A stretch of 64,000 nt of DNA from positions 181,023,112 through 181,087,111 of the forward strand of contig OY294069.1 in assembly GCA_958510875.1 (NCBI GenBank), given 5' to 3'. Shown in pieces: positions 46,030 through 58,001 of the stretch. Numbering within the stretch: the stretch's first letter is position 1; every line of letters starts with the position of its first letter. A program made the position numbers and the translations under genes. Under the pieces are notes generated by a model. That model searched no databases and was not told the DNA's origin. It worked only from the letters and a program-made list of their open reading frames with translations. The stretch is from Endomychus coccineus (taxonomy: Eukaryota; Arthropoda; Insecta; Coleoptera; Endomychidae).

Positions 46030-48055
46030 CTCTAACATAAGGGTAAACACAAAAAATCTGCAAAGGGCGCAGTGGAGATTAAAATCTTTCCACCACCCCC
46101 TTCTTTGTTCAATAATATTGTTGTAAAATATGCATAATAATTTGTTGTCCTTGTTCTCATTAAAAACGAAGAACTGATAAGCATTATCTCATTATCAAGT
46201 TACAAGCGAGCTTATGTAATAATTATCACTCGTCTGGAGGAATATGATGAGCTTTTTAGAAAGTTACAAGTTAATTAACTTTATCGCACACCAACAATAG
46301 ATTGTATTCATTTCTTGGCTGTAAATTCGATGTTGACCTTCCAACGTTTATATAAATTAGGAGATACGATTAAGAATAATTATTTTCCTAAAAACACTTT
46401 CATGCACGAAGTGCATGAGACTGTCGTGTAAACTACGTTATTTGAACAATAACAGGTCATAGTTGGAAATAATTTTTTGTTAACTGATTTGATGGTATAT
46501 GCCAAAATGGAACAGTTCGTTACAAACAAAACAATATGTCAATAAAATAATCAACTAATTAGCGAGTACTACGAAAACTGATATTATAGAATAATCTATG
46601 ATATCGCAATTAATAATTAAAATAACATAAATAATCAAGTACACTTCAAATTGTAAATTTTTTATGGAATTATGATCGAATTTGCCAGAAATAAAAAGCG
46701 GTTTAATGTGGATGAACATTCTTTTGATTGCAAATACTACGAGGAACCAGAAACAAAACCTGTTCAAATTTCCACTATTGAGGTATAACCCGCCAACAAT
46801 ACGGTAGAAAGTATACCACGCCATCTATGAATAGAAGTCCCGCTAAGAAATCAAACAATGTACTGTATTGATTGGCCGGTTATGACTTAAAAGTTAAAAC
46901 GAGCGGAATAATTTTAAAATACTACGATTGAAGTCATAATTTGTACAAAATGCGCGATGATTGCTTTTTCGGAAACAACACAGTTAAAAAAGTTTTGCAA
47001 TAATCGATCTTTTCAACATATACTTTTAAATTGAAAAATTCTGTTTTGTTAAAAAGTTCTGGTTAAAAATGGAATAGGTGTTGGCATATTTCACCCCTAT
47101 AAAAGATTACAACAACATTCAAAAAATTGTATTTCTATTGGTAGAACAGGCCCACAAAATGCCATTTCTTTAACTCTTCAGCAATTTAAAAAAAAATGTT
47201 CTCATTGTAGGAAAGGCCTAAAAGCCTTTGTTTACATAAAATACCATTATAATTTTCGACAAGGAATCACCCCCTAAGAACTTTCGCACTTATTTGGCAA
47301 TTTGGCCTGTATATTATTTTATTTTTAGAAGATTAATATTGCAGTACAATTTCGGAATAAATGAGACGTAGAAATTCTGTCATAATCACGCATCACGGAG
47401 CTAACACGTGTATTATCGCACAAAAAAAATAATTATTTATTAACAAACAACAGGCCCGGCGATCATTAGACGAAAGATAAAAATTAATTGGTATTATATC
47501 GTGAATGAAATTATTAATAATTTATTTAGTCGGTAACACAGATTTTATAGAGGGCGATGACACGTTGTTCAGTGGCGTATAACTGGACAGGTCTGCAAGG
47601 AGGTTGTGGCCAGCGGCAGCAAATTTGAATTTTGTAGCGAAGAATACGATCTTCGCTTGTGTTCGATAAAAACAATCTGTCTATTATTTTATACGTACAT
47701 TTAACAAATTTCATGCTGTTGTTGGTGGTTCAGTAACCATTATTTCCATACACTGGGTGTTCTCTAAGTGGAAGACCAAAATGCAATGTCGTATTCCAAG
47801 CATATATAAAGAATAACTTTTTCGCAGATATTTAAATTTTAAACAAAAACAGCCATAAATTCTTTACTTTATTCAAATCTCTCTGTAAAGGTAGATTATA
47901 ATAAAAGATCAAACATACCATCATGTACGTGGTTGCACGCCAGGCAACGTAACACCAGTACATTGTAAACTTGTGCGAAATTTACTTCGTACTGAATTTT
48001 TTGTACAGGACTGAACTGAACATTCTTCGTTCCAATTGTTCAATAGTAATAATTT
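46030..48055. other. AT-rich intergenic or GPAT 5' intron DNA
   Basis: No gene or classified element recognised. Open frames at 46555-46824 and 47526-47714 on - lack coding features. Confidence 0.45.
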
Positions 48056-48059
48056 ATTG

Positions 48060-48260
48060 AGCATAAACTGTTTGTTTAAGTGACCCCACGGTTAAGGGGG
48101 TTTAGGTCAGGAGACGTAGCAGGCAACAGAACTGGAACGCGACTTCGATCCTTGTCTCACTGAAATTGTTATTGAACCACTGTACCACATTTCTACCAAC
48201 ATGTGGTGAACCATCATACATTCTATTTATGGTGACCGCTCACTTAAAAGCGGACTGACA
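48060..48260 (-). pseudogene. Mariner-like transposase relic
   Basis: On - broken frames give YDGSPHVGRNVVQWFNNNF and later SPDLNPL, in the same order as IHDGAPPH..VRRHLN..SPDLTPC in the element at 9525-11852. It is a different family member, heavily decayed. Confidence 0.4.
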
Positions 48261-49063
48261 GTTTTAGATTGTCATGTTCTGACTGAACATGAACCTAGAA
48301 AAGAATCGGTATTGGGTGAAAGACGCATGAAGACTGTGGCTGTGCAGCTATTTTGAATACAGTTTGGTAATAAACAGTTAATTTGGCGCAACTAATTTCT
48401 TTTAATCTTCGGTCAGCATATTGCTTTGGTTTTGAATTATTCATTATTGGGGGTATTAGCTGGTGTGGTGCCCAGAAATCATAACTAACAAATGCAATTT
48501 CGAATGAACGCCAAAAACAAAATGGTAACATTTTTTCTACTTGTCTTCCAGAAGCGAATGTCGAAAACCGCATCTCAATCCATCTTGCCCGAAAAAAAAC
48601 CGAGGTTTTGGCGAATTCTGGTCTATACTGCCTCGACTACCATGTAAGTAGTACAATGTATGAATGTTGTATGTACACTTGCCCTACCACAACTGCTTAT
48701 TATGTACCTATGGAGCTTTATTTCACTACTATGAACCTCGTGTTTTAATATGTACATAAAGTGGGAGTTCCCCGGCAAACAATCTCGTCTACAAACACCT
48801 ACCAAGTATGGTAACTACATAAAAAAATCTGTTCACGTTTTAGAATAGGGAAAAATGCTTTGGAATATGTATAATATCAAAATCAGTGTTTGCGGATGGT
48901 TCACATTTAGTCCAATTTGTTAGCTGGGGGAATAACAGATATTCGGTCTTTTTCCCCACCTTACAGACTGTACTAATTACCGAGACTCTACTGTAAATGG
49001 TTTCTTGGGATCATGGAACGTGCAGAACTTTCGCAGTTTCGACCTCAACGAAAAGATTTTCGC

Positions 49064-49345
49064 CTAAATACGGAAATCAAAGAAAAGTTCGTGTACTAAC
49101 TCCTGATATGTGATGATGATGGTGCCCAATTGGAACGATACCCATATCGATAGGAACTGCGACACTTTCATGAGCAAGTCATGTTTCAAAAAAAACTTGT
49201 AGCAAAATCGTTCGACCTTGGCGGCCATCGTGTCCAACGTCGCGAACATGACGCGAAAATCACTTTGCCACACGAACGCGATTGGTGGCTCTTTGGCTAG
49301 CGGCCGATCCGATCGTGGATATTTAAAGACGTTGCATTTCGGCAA
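49064..49345 (-). CDS. Unrecognised coding-like exon
   Basis: A 93-codon open frame on -, starting MPKCNVFKYPRSDRPLAKEP, with GC-rich third positions like the real exons here and unlike the surrounding DNA. It contains WQSDFRVMFATLDTMAAKVE and a hydrophobic stretch (FLSIWVSFQLGTIII). It could be a first exon of another gene whose remainder lies downstream, or an alternative upstream exon of GPAT, which lies on the same strand and needs one. A possible donor lies inside the frame (ATATGG/GTATCG near 49132). I do not recognise the family. Confidence 0.4.
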   Translation of the reverse strand: MPKCNVFKYPRSDRPLAKEPPIAFVWQSDFRVMFATLDTMAAKVERFCYKFFLKHDLLMKVSQFLSIWVSFQLGTIIITYQELVHELFFDFRI

Positions 49346-49918
49346 ATCTCATTTGTCTCGATTTTATGAAACTCGTATGCGATCTAATCAAATTGGTTAT
49401 CGCGTAATTGCGATTCGAACTTTTAAACGATCTTCACTGAAACAGATAGAACAACAATAACGCAAGATAACCAACTAATGTAGGCATACATTAGTCATGT
49501 TTTCATTACCTCCGGCAGATTGGAATCAAGTTTAATTTATACACACGCTTGAAATACTGTTAATCTATTATATTCACGTATCCAGCTGGAGAACGTTCTC
49601 CGTACCGAGGTCCGAACTGCAAGTTGAGACATCAATTCCATCACCAATATTGAATTGAGTTGTCCGTTGTTTACCGATATTCCATTATAATAATAAAACT
49701 AATTGCATCAGGTTATATGGAACAAGATATGTCCTCGTGTAGGTAAATGCGAATGCGTGACATTTACTGGCATGAAAATTCAATGTCGTACCTTAACCCG
49801 TTTCCCAATTATAGTCGAAATATTCGACGCTATCCGCTTAGCTTCGCGCACTGTTCGGTGCACTAAGTATCTGGCCGCTTGTAGAGAGAAATAGCGTCAA
49901 AGAATAGAGCTGGTGCTT

Positions 49919-50180
49919 TTGATCGACATATTCTTCCTTTCGATTCATACGACACGTTGTTGGTTTCTACATAACGGACGAGGCTGACTCTGTTTAACTG
50001 TACCTTAAGCCTTGACAGACTGCGGCTCGCGCTCTTGATCGACTTGTGTGAAAGACGGAGTGGGCGTACGAGCGCGAACGAACTCTCCTTTTTTTGGCTC
50101 ATTCACTCCGTCTCAACCACCCTTTGGGCATATGCGCAGCTTTAAGAGAGAACTATTACAACACTGTTAAGTAAAAAGTA
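49919..50180 (-). repeat. Uninterrupted copy of the repeat split by the solo LTR
   Basis: Reads through the site that holds the 1749-bp insertion at 40906-42654: TCTTTCACACAAGTCGATCAAGAGCGCGAG on -. It serves as the empty-site reference. Confidence 0.8.
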
Positions 50181-50219
50181 ATGGATAACTATACTATTAA
50201 AGTACCTTACAGCTCCCAA

Positions 50220-50760
50220 GTATTTTTTTTTCATTTGAACGGAAACCTATAATGTTGGGGAGATAGGCATTCGAATTTTCTAGAAGGTTTAGAGGTTAGA
50301 GGAAAAGACCTCACTAGGTAAAGAGTTCCACAGCTTCGCTGTTCGATAAAGCTTCATTGGATGGTATAGGGGCTCTAGATGAGAAAGTGACATGAAATGT
50401 ACCATCATCTGCAAAGCTGTGGACTGGATAGGTGGTCAGTGCCAACAGATCGTTGTATGGAGCAGAAACAAAGTTGGTGACAAAACAGGTCCCTGTGGAA
50501 CCCCAACGTTGATAGCCATTGTATCGGAGGATACTCCGTCAACCACCACATGGAGGGATCTATCTGCTGACGAAAGCCATATTGCCGGTCATTCACGATT
50601 TTGGAACTCTCTAGGTATTGGATGAGATTGATATTGGTTGCTTTCTCCATTCCTTTAGAGATAATAGTGCAATGGTCGATAATTATTAGGAAGGATCTTG
50701 CTTCCTTTTTTTGTTTGTATGAAAGGGTAAACAACCTGCAGAAAACTGGTGTTAATTCTA
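50220..50760 (-). pseudogene. LINE ORF2 reverse-transcriptase relic
   Basis: In order on -: ELTPVFCRLFTLSYK (about 50757-50710), YLESSKIVNDRQYGFRQQ (about 50620-50560), then LLALTTYPVHSFADDGTFH (about 50455-50400) with the catalytic FADD. Frameshifts separate the parts. Jockey/CR1-like LINE by motif. Confidence 0.75.
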
Positions 50761-51008
50761 TTACCAGAGTAAACTAAATTAGAAAACAAAATGACCCTGA
50801 TAAATACTATTTGGTATTAGAAATGTAAACTAGTATGTGAATAAAATGCCTAATTTTTATATAAATTGTTACACGTTCTAATAAGATACTCTTCGCATTT
50901 GTATAAGATAATGAATTAAATAATTTATTTGATTATCTTTACACAGCTAAAACTAATATTCAAATTAATATTGTTTTTAAGAAAATGTTACTACAAAAAT
51001 AAATTTTC

Positions 51009-51080
51009 TCATTCTGGGAATCGAACCCGAGCCTACTGAGTGCAGGCCGAGTATCGTAGACCCTAGCCTAGACCATACCT
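51009..51080 (-). pseudogene. tRNA-like or SINE-like fragment
   Basis: On -, an A-box-like TGGTCTAGGCTAGGG is followed about 35 bases later by a B box (GGTTCGATTCCC). The flanks do not form a convincing acceptor stem, so this is a tRNA pseudogene or SINE head rather than a functional tRNA. Confidence 0.35.
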
Positions 51081-51276
51081 TTGGTTCATCGTCGTTTCTT
51101 ATAAACAGCTAAAGTACGGTATAAATTTAAGTTTACGTTTTCGTTGTTGTTGTGGAACGATTTTGTCGAAATTTGGGTGAAAGGACTTAAAGTTACTGTA
51201 AAAGTTCTGAATCGCATCAATGTATACTTTAGGAATTATGATTTTTCTTAATTCTCAACCCTTCATGAAAAAGGTG

Positions 51277-51291
51277 TTTTTCTACAAACGC
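51277..51291. repeat. 15-bp inverted repeat, left, flanking the recombinase gene
   Basis: TTTTTCTACAAACGC; its exact complement is at 52738-52752. The pair brackets the recombinase gene. Confidence 0.6.
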
Positions 51292-51426
51292 TTAACAAAG
51301 TAGCCTTTGACGCTTTCAGATTTCAACGCAAAGTTGACGTTTTCCGTGAAATGTCATTTTGTGACAGCATTTGCGCTCTAAAGCGGAAATATTTCGAAAA
51401 CGCTCGCTTCTCCAACGTATTTCTGC

Positions 51427-52656
51427 ATGATGATTGATGATAGTGACAGTGAATTATCAAACACTCCTCCTGATGTAGCAGAAAGTGCAAAAATTGTTAC
51501 TTTGAATCTCCTACCAGAGAAATCAAGGAAGAAATATGAATTACAATACGGTAAATTCATGACGTGGTGCCAGTTGAAGAAGGTGAATAAGTATTCAGAA
51601 AACGTATTACTGGCTTATTTTGGAGAAAAATCATTGATTTGTAAGTCATCAACTCTTTGGTCTACGTATTCGATGATACGGACATGCTTGAATGTTAAAA
51701 ATAACATCGAAATCAATAAGTATCCTAAACTTATCGCATTTCTGAAGAAACAGTCTGTTGGATATAAAGCGAAAAAATCCAAAACATTCACCACTGAAGA
51801 TATTCACAAATTTTTACAAGAAGCGCCCGATGAAGAATATCTACTAAAAAAGGTAAATTTTAATATTTCATGCTCTTAGTAGTTTGAGAAGCGGTTAGTA
51901 TTTTTTTGAATTTAGTGCAATTTGGTTAGCATAGACATTTGGAATAGCTATTAATTTCAGTTTTTTTCATAGGTTATTCTAATTATGGGTATTGCTGGTG
52001 CCTGCAGGCGCGATGAGTTGGTCAAAATGGAGATTGGTGACATAGAAGATAAGGATTCTATTTTAATAGTCCGAATTCCCGATTCAAAAACGAGAATAAG
52101 CCGTGTTTTTACGATTGTTGGTCATAATGAAGAGAATTCAGTTGATTATCTTTCAATTTGTAAAAAATATATTGCACTCAGAAAACATTGTCTGAATAAC
52201 AATACTGTCCAACGTCTATTTTTACGTTATGAAAAAGGTAGATGTATGAAACAAGTTGTGGGTATGAATACAATCGGCAAGACTCCCAGTGACATTGCTG
52301 AATATTTGAAATTGCCCGAGCATAATTTATATACTGGACACTGTCTCCGACGAACCTCTGCTACTTTATTGGTGAATGGTGGAGGTGACCTAATACAACT
52401 GAAAAAACATGGTGGATGGAAAAGTAACAATGTAGCAGAAGGCTACATAGATGATTCAATCAACAATAAGATTGAAACTACCAAGAGAATATTCTCAAGA
52501 CCATCTACATCTCGTTCTGTAGATTTCCAATATTCGGGGGAATTAATGTTAGATAAATCTACTGATCGTCCATCAGGTTCAGGAATAATAATTAAAGAGT
52601 GTCACAATTGTACATTCAATTTTAGTAAAGTCAATGATAAATTAAATCAACATTAA
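51427..52656 (+). CDS. Tyrosine recombinase, Crypton-like, intact with one intron
   Basis: Exons are 51427-51852 and 51973-52656 (donor AAAAAG/GTAAAT, acceptor TTTTTTTCATAG, phase 0), 369 residues. The N-terminal half resembles a SAM-like core-binding domain (EKSRKKYELQYGKFMTWC). The catalytic domain has the family tetrad in order: Arg154 in GACRRDELVKM, His265 and Arg268 in TGHCLRRTSATLL, Trp291 in KKHGGWKS and Tyr300 in EGYIDDS. The C-terminal tail has ECHNCTFNF. Tyrosine recombinases cut and rejoin DNA through a phosphotyrosine link; in animals such genes come from Crypton or DIRS-type elements or their domesticated descendants (family knowledge). No RT lies nearby, which favours Crypton. 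All catalytic residues are present and there is no internal stop. Domesticated gene versus recent mobile copy cannot be told here. Confidence 0.85.
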
Positions 52657-52694
52657 TCAGGAATTTATAAACTGTACTTGATGTACTTTTGTTG

Positions 52695-52700
52695 AATAAA
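52695..52700 (+). terminator. Poly(A) signal of the recombinase gene
   Basis: AATAAA 39 bases after the stop codon. Confidence 0.65.
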
Positions 52701-52737
52701 GCATCTGGTGTTTTTTCTTTTTTTTTTTCTGAAAACT

Positions 52738-52752
52738 GCGTTTGTAGAAAAA
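52738..52752. repeat. 15-bp inverted repeat, right, flanking the recombinase gene
   Basis: GCGTTTGTAGAAAAA, the exact complement of 51277-51291. Confidence 0.6.
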
Positions 52753-52755
52753 ATC

Positions 52756-52879
52756 TTGTGTGTATTTCGAGCACAAAGTGTCATTGTCGCTCTTCAAAGA
52801 TTACCGCGCTCCGCTTTGCGTCGCGCGGTAACTCTCTTTGTCGAGCGACAATATATCACTTTGCGCTCTTAATACACAA
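52756..52879. repeat. GC-rich long hairpin downstream of the recombinase gene
   Basis: Imperfect arms of about 54 bases: TTGTGTGTATT, GAGCACAAAGTG, ATTGTCGCTC and TTACCGCGC pair with GCGCGGTAA, GAGCGACAAT, CACTTTGCGCTC and AATACACAA, around a short loop (TCCGCTTTGCGTC). It is GC-richer than its surroundings. Confidence 0.85.
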
Positions 52880-54425
52880 ATAGCTATTATTACACGATTT
52901 CCCTGAAAAACAATAGGGTACATCACCGACAACAAACGATTTTTTGTCAAAATTTAAATATGATAGGACCTATCGTGTAGACAAGCAATTAGGGTTTTTA
53001 AAAGTTGCTTAAAATTCGATGAAAAACACTACGGTGAAGCCATTTTTTCTAAAAATCGCTCACAACTCACACGAGAATTAAACAGAAATGTACGTCCTGA
53101 TTCTCTAGATTATGCCCAATTTGAAGGATGCTAAAAATGTCTGCCTGAATCCGGTACTGATCGTGCAATCATATTTTTTCACAAGTACTTATATTTTTAT
53201 TTCAAGTACATCTAACGTGCTCATTAATAGGTACAATGAACTTGATTTTGCAGTCACCAACGATTTGTTTTACGTTCGACATGCTTAGCACGTGCAAAGC
53301 AAAATTTTATCGACAACTGAAAACTCAATGTTGTTTTGGTGTTGACTGTCCTCGTACAAAATACACGATTGTTTTACAAAATCGTCATCTTGACATTATT
53401 TGGCATCTCTTTAAACAGACAACCTACAAATTCAACGGAAAATATATCGCACCATTGGAGAAAAGGGGGGTTGGTAACAGCCTTGTTTAAAGAATGGAGA
53501 CATATTCAGCCCAAATAGTTTTTCTAATGTAGGTAAAATTCTTCTTTTCCCACCACGATCAGAAAAGATGTTACACACTTTGTTGATAATTCAAGTATAT
53601 TCGATTAGATTTAATAATTACCGTTCATACGCAATCGCATTAAAATAATATTCATTCATGCTATTGTAGGATATAAAAGATATGAGGAAATTATTTGTCT
53701 ATTTAATGAGACGGTTACGATGCGTACCTCTTTTGTTTACATAGGATAATCGATGTGGTATACCTCGTTCCCCAAATCAATAATATGACGTCATACTTGA
53801 TTATTTTTAACACCAATTCACTTGAACAATTTGCCTAAATGAATGCTGCGCTATCTTCGTTAAACAGGTATATTCCATTACAGAGTTGCCGATATAAACT
53901 GTTGATTTATCGAATTGACTTGACAGTTCATATAATTGTTGCGAATCAGCGAATCTGAATTTTAATAGAATCAAACAGCAAACATACAGCTCTACTTAGG
54001 GCTGTAATTGTACCTATATTTAGGTAGTGTGCTTTGTAAACTGTCATCTAGTGTTCAACAATTGGTGTGTTCAGCAATATTACTTTGAAGAACGTGAAGC
54101 TGGGAGATGATATCTTCCTATCACTGCCATCAGAGATAAGTTAATATCTCAAAAATCGTACTTGAATGGAGCAGAGGTGAAGCAATAGTAAGCCCAAGGA
54201 AAAAACAGCTACGGATGGTTGTAAATGTAAATGGTTTTGACCAGAGTGCAATTGAGAAAGTTAAATTCATGATACGTACAGAAACAAGGAACATATAAAT
54301 TTGAACACAGTCAACTTCTAAAAGGTGAAATATATAAAGGTGAAAAAACATGACTTTGGACAGTTTTGAAAAACATTTGTTCAAAATACAGTAAGGATAA
54401 TTCACAACGTGGGTTAATGGAGTTA
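52880..54425. other. Intergenic DNA without recognised genes
   Basis: Frames at 53236-53490 (+) and 54130-54405 (-) have no known domain. No repeat was recognised. Confidence 0.45.
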
Positions 54426-54429
54426 CCTA

Positions 54430-55000
54430 TCATCGCAATAAAACGTGTACATTTTTCATACCAATATATTCAACTGAAAAATGAAGATGTACGTAAATTT
54501 TGTTTAAAGGTATCGAGCTTGACAATGAAAGGGCGACTAATTTGAACTCGTCTAGTCCGCCTAGCTGGAATCTCTCATGGTGGAATAACAGACGAGATTT
54601 CTGATGACCACGGAATAGAAAACCAAGTTTTTGTGAAGCGGTTTTCGCAATGGTTCTCACATGATCGTCCCATGAGAGGGTGCTGTTGGTGGTGGTCCCA
54701 AGCATGGATATGGAAGGCTTTAAAGGAATATTTGTAGCGGACATCATCATATTAGAGATTGTGGGATCTGCCTTCGCAAGCTTGATTTTGGTTGCATTTA
54801 ACTCTATCAGACTATCAGATCCCAATTTCAAAATCTTTGTCAGATCTCCGTTAATGTCGTCAACCTGTCTGTGTCTCGCTCTTCTGGCTTCATTTAATGC
54901 AAACCTGTCGACTGGACTGGTGGTCACATCCTGCAGATCGTTTATATGGAGCAGAACAAAGTTGGTGCCAAGACAGATCCCTGTGGAACACTGATTGGAC
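54430..55000 (-). pseudogene. LINE reverse-transcriptase C-terminal relic
   Basis: On -: TNFVLLHINDLQDVTTSP (RT palm, where FADD should follow), INGDLTKILKLGSDSLIELN, then GTTTNSTLSWDDHVRTIAK and a thumb-like tail (HQKSRLLFHHERFQLGGLD). The same family ends at 57686-57989. The FADD box is lost. Confidence 0.75.
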
Positions 55001-55009
55001 CGCACATTG

Positions 55010-55380
55010 GGGAAGACTGGTTTCAGCAAGTGAGGAACATGGTTAGAATCGATGCCAAACTGCGGACACTACTAACAGAACACGGACCGATTAACTGCCA
55101 CCTCCACAGGATGAATGGGGGATCAATGGGGAACACTCCCGTGTGGGAACTGCCCTTTGGTGCCCCCTTAATTAATAATAATAACATGCTCCAAATACTA
55201 CAAAATCGTGGAAGGCGAATAATTTTGAATACAAATCGTCTGATTCCAGTCTTAACAATGTTGTCAATTTGAATTGTTTTCAGTACAAAACAGAATTCAT
55301 TACTTTACCATGACTTTTGTATTTAAAATAATGAATCGTATCGCTCCTGAATACTTTCAAAAGAATATTAATGTTAATAA
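55010..55380 (+). pseudogene. LINE ORF2 relic (RNase H or tail and RT-thumb-like pieces)
   Basis: + frame 54946-55272 contains LRTLLTEHGPINCHLHRMN, typical of the end of RNase-H-bearing LINEs. Then LQILQNRGRRIILNTNR (about 55189-55240) matches a different LINE clade's thumb. At least two fragments are joined here. Confidence 0.6.
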
Positions 55381-57685
55381 TATAATAAGAATATTAATGT
55401 TAATGAAGATATTCAACATACATCGAAGTATAAATAATTCGTAATTTTTTTAGAGGTTCCCATCAATTTAATCAGTTAGGTACCCAAGTCTGCAAAAGAA
55501 TTTACCATTTTTAACGCATTCAAACTTAAACTTAAAGAGTTTTTAATTATTAAATGATGTAACGCCCATTGCTGAATATTGAAAATAATCGAAATTTAAT
55601 CTGCATAGCAACTAATATTTACATTAGCTTATTTCTCCAATCACTCCAAAATGCTGAATTTGCGCGACAAATTAGTTGGAAAATTACTTCCGACCTTCTT
55701 AGGATAATTTGTACAGTTGCTAAACAATTGAAAAAGATATAGATATTTCATTTTAAGTTTGACCCTTGACATATCATTTTCTTCCATAATGATTGACAAT
55801 CTTGAATTAATGAAATATCATGTTGGGATCACATTTCTTATAATCGTTCGTGAGATTAGTCTAGCGCTTATCATGCTTTAATTAAAAACAAAAACAGATT
55901 ACGTTAAACTTTAATTAAACTTATAGATGATTCATCAGTATTTAATTGATCATCTCATCACAGAGTGTAGGAAATTAGATGAACGGAAGAGACACACGTT
56001 GAGACTTGCTTTGCCAATGAGAAGCAGCCTTTGGCCATCACATTATACATATTCGAGTTCCTAGAATGACCGACAAGATCTTCAAATCTGAATCCATTGA
56101 ATTTCATCAGTCAGAGAGAACCAACGGGTCGAAACGTGAGAAGAAATACCTTCTCGACTAAAACATGTATTCAATTTTCCTGTTCGATTTTTGTTTTGCC
56201 ATCTTAGGAAATCAGAACAGAATTGAATTGATTATCAAGAAAATCTTAGTACATAATGTATACATTTTTCTCAATCGACAGTTCAACGTCGGTTGGACCC
56301 AAGAAACATTTCGTAGTACACGTGGAAATCATTTTATCACTTATTGTAGATGTAGGTCAAAGTTCACAGACATCCGTCTTACACATTATCAACTGTATCA
56401 ATGGTAAACTATTCGTGTTGTAACCTCTCTATTATTACACTAGAAGAACTCAAAACTAAAAATTTTGTTTACCTGTATGGCAATAAAATTATGTTTCTTC
56501 AAATATTTGCAAACTAAATAAAATTGTTCCTATCGGTTTATCAACTGTTCATGTTTAATCATTGTGTTATTTATTCAAATATATTAATTAAAAATTATTA
56601 TCCAAATACCCCTTGAAAAAAACGTAGCAGAGGATAGTGTACCAAGGTCATTGGCTGAGTGTACTGAAATTTATGTTCAGCCCGCTACCATACCAATACA
56701 ATTAATAGCAAACACATCGTTCAGCTAACAAGTTTTTCCCATTATACCATGATTGCTAGATTTACTTCTACTAGATAAAGTGTTAATGTCTAACTTTTTT
56801 CCCGGTAGCGATTGCTACCGGGACATGCCTCTTGATCCATTTGACTATATATATCCAACTAACTTACAGCACCATGAGGCTCTCTCTTGAAAATGACACC
56901 ATCAGAACCAATCGAGGAATCAATAAATCTTTGATAACACCTATCATCATTCCAGTATTTTCCAGACACACTTATCTTACTCGATCGAAAGCCGAGATTC
57001 AGATTTACAAACAAACAAACGATCCCGATTATTTAAATGAACAATAGATTTTTTCAGAACGGACAAAAAGACAATAATCGATTAACTCGGGTTTGCCACC
57101 AATCAATTTATAACAGTGAACAATCAGAATGAGGTTTTATTACAATTACACTAGACAATTACACATAATCATCGAACGTTTCCTATTTCCTCAATAGCAT
57201 ACTCAATAGTCGGTTGTACTAGCTCTTGACCGCATCCATAAGATAAAAAACAGACAATAGATACAGATAACGTTGTACCGGTTGATGTGGAATGCACTGC
57301 CACCTTCGAATGCACCCGTGAAATGAGAAAGTTTTGCTTTTAAATATAATATGAGAACTTCGAATTGCAATCGTATAAAATGACTCATTCATAGTTTCAA
57401 TTTCTTGTCGATAATTATTCAAGTCACTACACCTCGGCGTTCAATTCATAGGCAACTGGTGAAAACACGCAACGTTCAAGGTCTAAATATTCATTGAAGC
57501 AGCTCCTCGAATACATTAAATGGCAAGTTCAACCATTGAAAAAGGAAATAATAAAGTATTGTGCTGATCGAATCGCAAAATCATTTTCATAAATTTAAAA
57601 ATTACTTTGGCCCTTCCCCGATTTTTCATTCGTCTTTGTTCAAACTCTTAACAGTGGTTCAATGTTTTTATTTTATATTTGGATA
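55381..57685. other. Intergenic DNA without recognised genes
   Basis: AT-rich. Open frames at 56165-56407 and 56832-57047 (+) and 57203-57422 (-) lack domains. A short perfect hairpin lies at 56801-56822. Confidence 0.45.
56801..56822. repeat. Short perfect hairpin
   Basis: CCCGGTAGC, loop GATT, GCTACCGGG: a 9-bp GC-rich stem after a T-run in AT-rich DNA. Confidence 0.85.
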
Positions 57686-57989
57686 CTAGAGGAAAGAGTG
57701 CCACAACTTCGCCGTTCGATAAAAAAAATTATGTCTGGTAGGAAGAACTTCAGCAGGTCTCGAGCTTGACAATGAATGGGTGGCCAGCTTGAGCTCGTGT
57801 AGTCTGCCTAACTGAAATCCTCGCTGAAATATCTCTTGATGGAATAACAGACGAGATTTCTGATGAGCACCGACCATGTAAATATCTATAGAAAAGGTAG
57901 AGGTCGTCCACCTTTCTACTATGTATTAGAGACACATCACCAATCAGACCAATAGCTCTTTTCTGAATAGAATCTAACAGCTTCAGCAT
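57686..57989 (-). pseudogene. LINE ORF2 C-terminal relic
   Basis: On -: LLDSIQKRAIGLIGDVSL, DDLYLFYRYLHGRCSSEI, then (after a shift) HQKSRLLFHQEIFQRG and FYRTAKLWHSF, the usual tail of jockey/CR1-like RT proteins. It is related to 54430-55000. Confidence 0.75.
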
Positions 57990-58001
57990 TATGTTCGGGA
58001 C

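Noticed and set aside
49703..50102. Frames at 49703-49894 (+) and 49863-50102 (-)
   Set aside because: They fall on the repeat shared with 40797-42812 and have no domain.
51009..51080. Functional tRNA gene on -
   Set aside because: The B box is good but no acceptor stem pairs at the right positions; kept only as a tRNA-like fragment.
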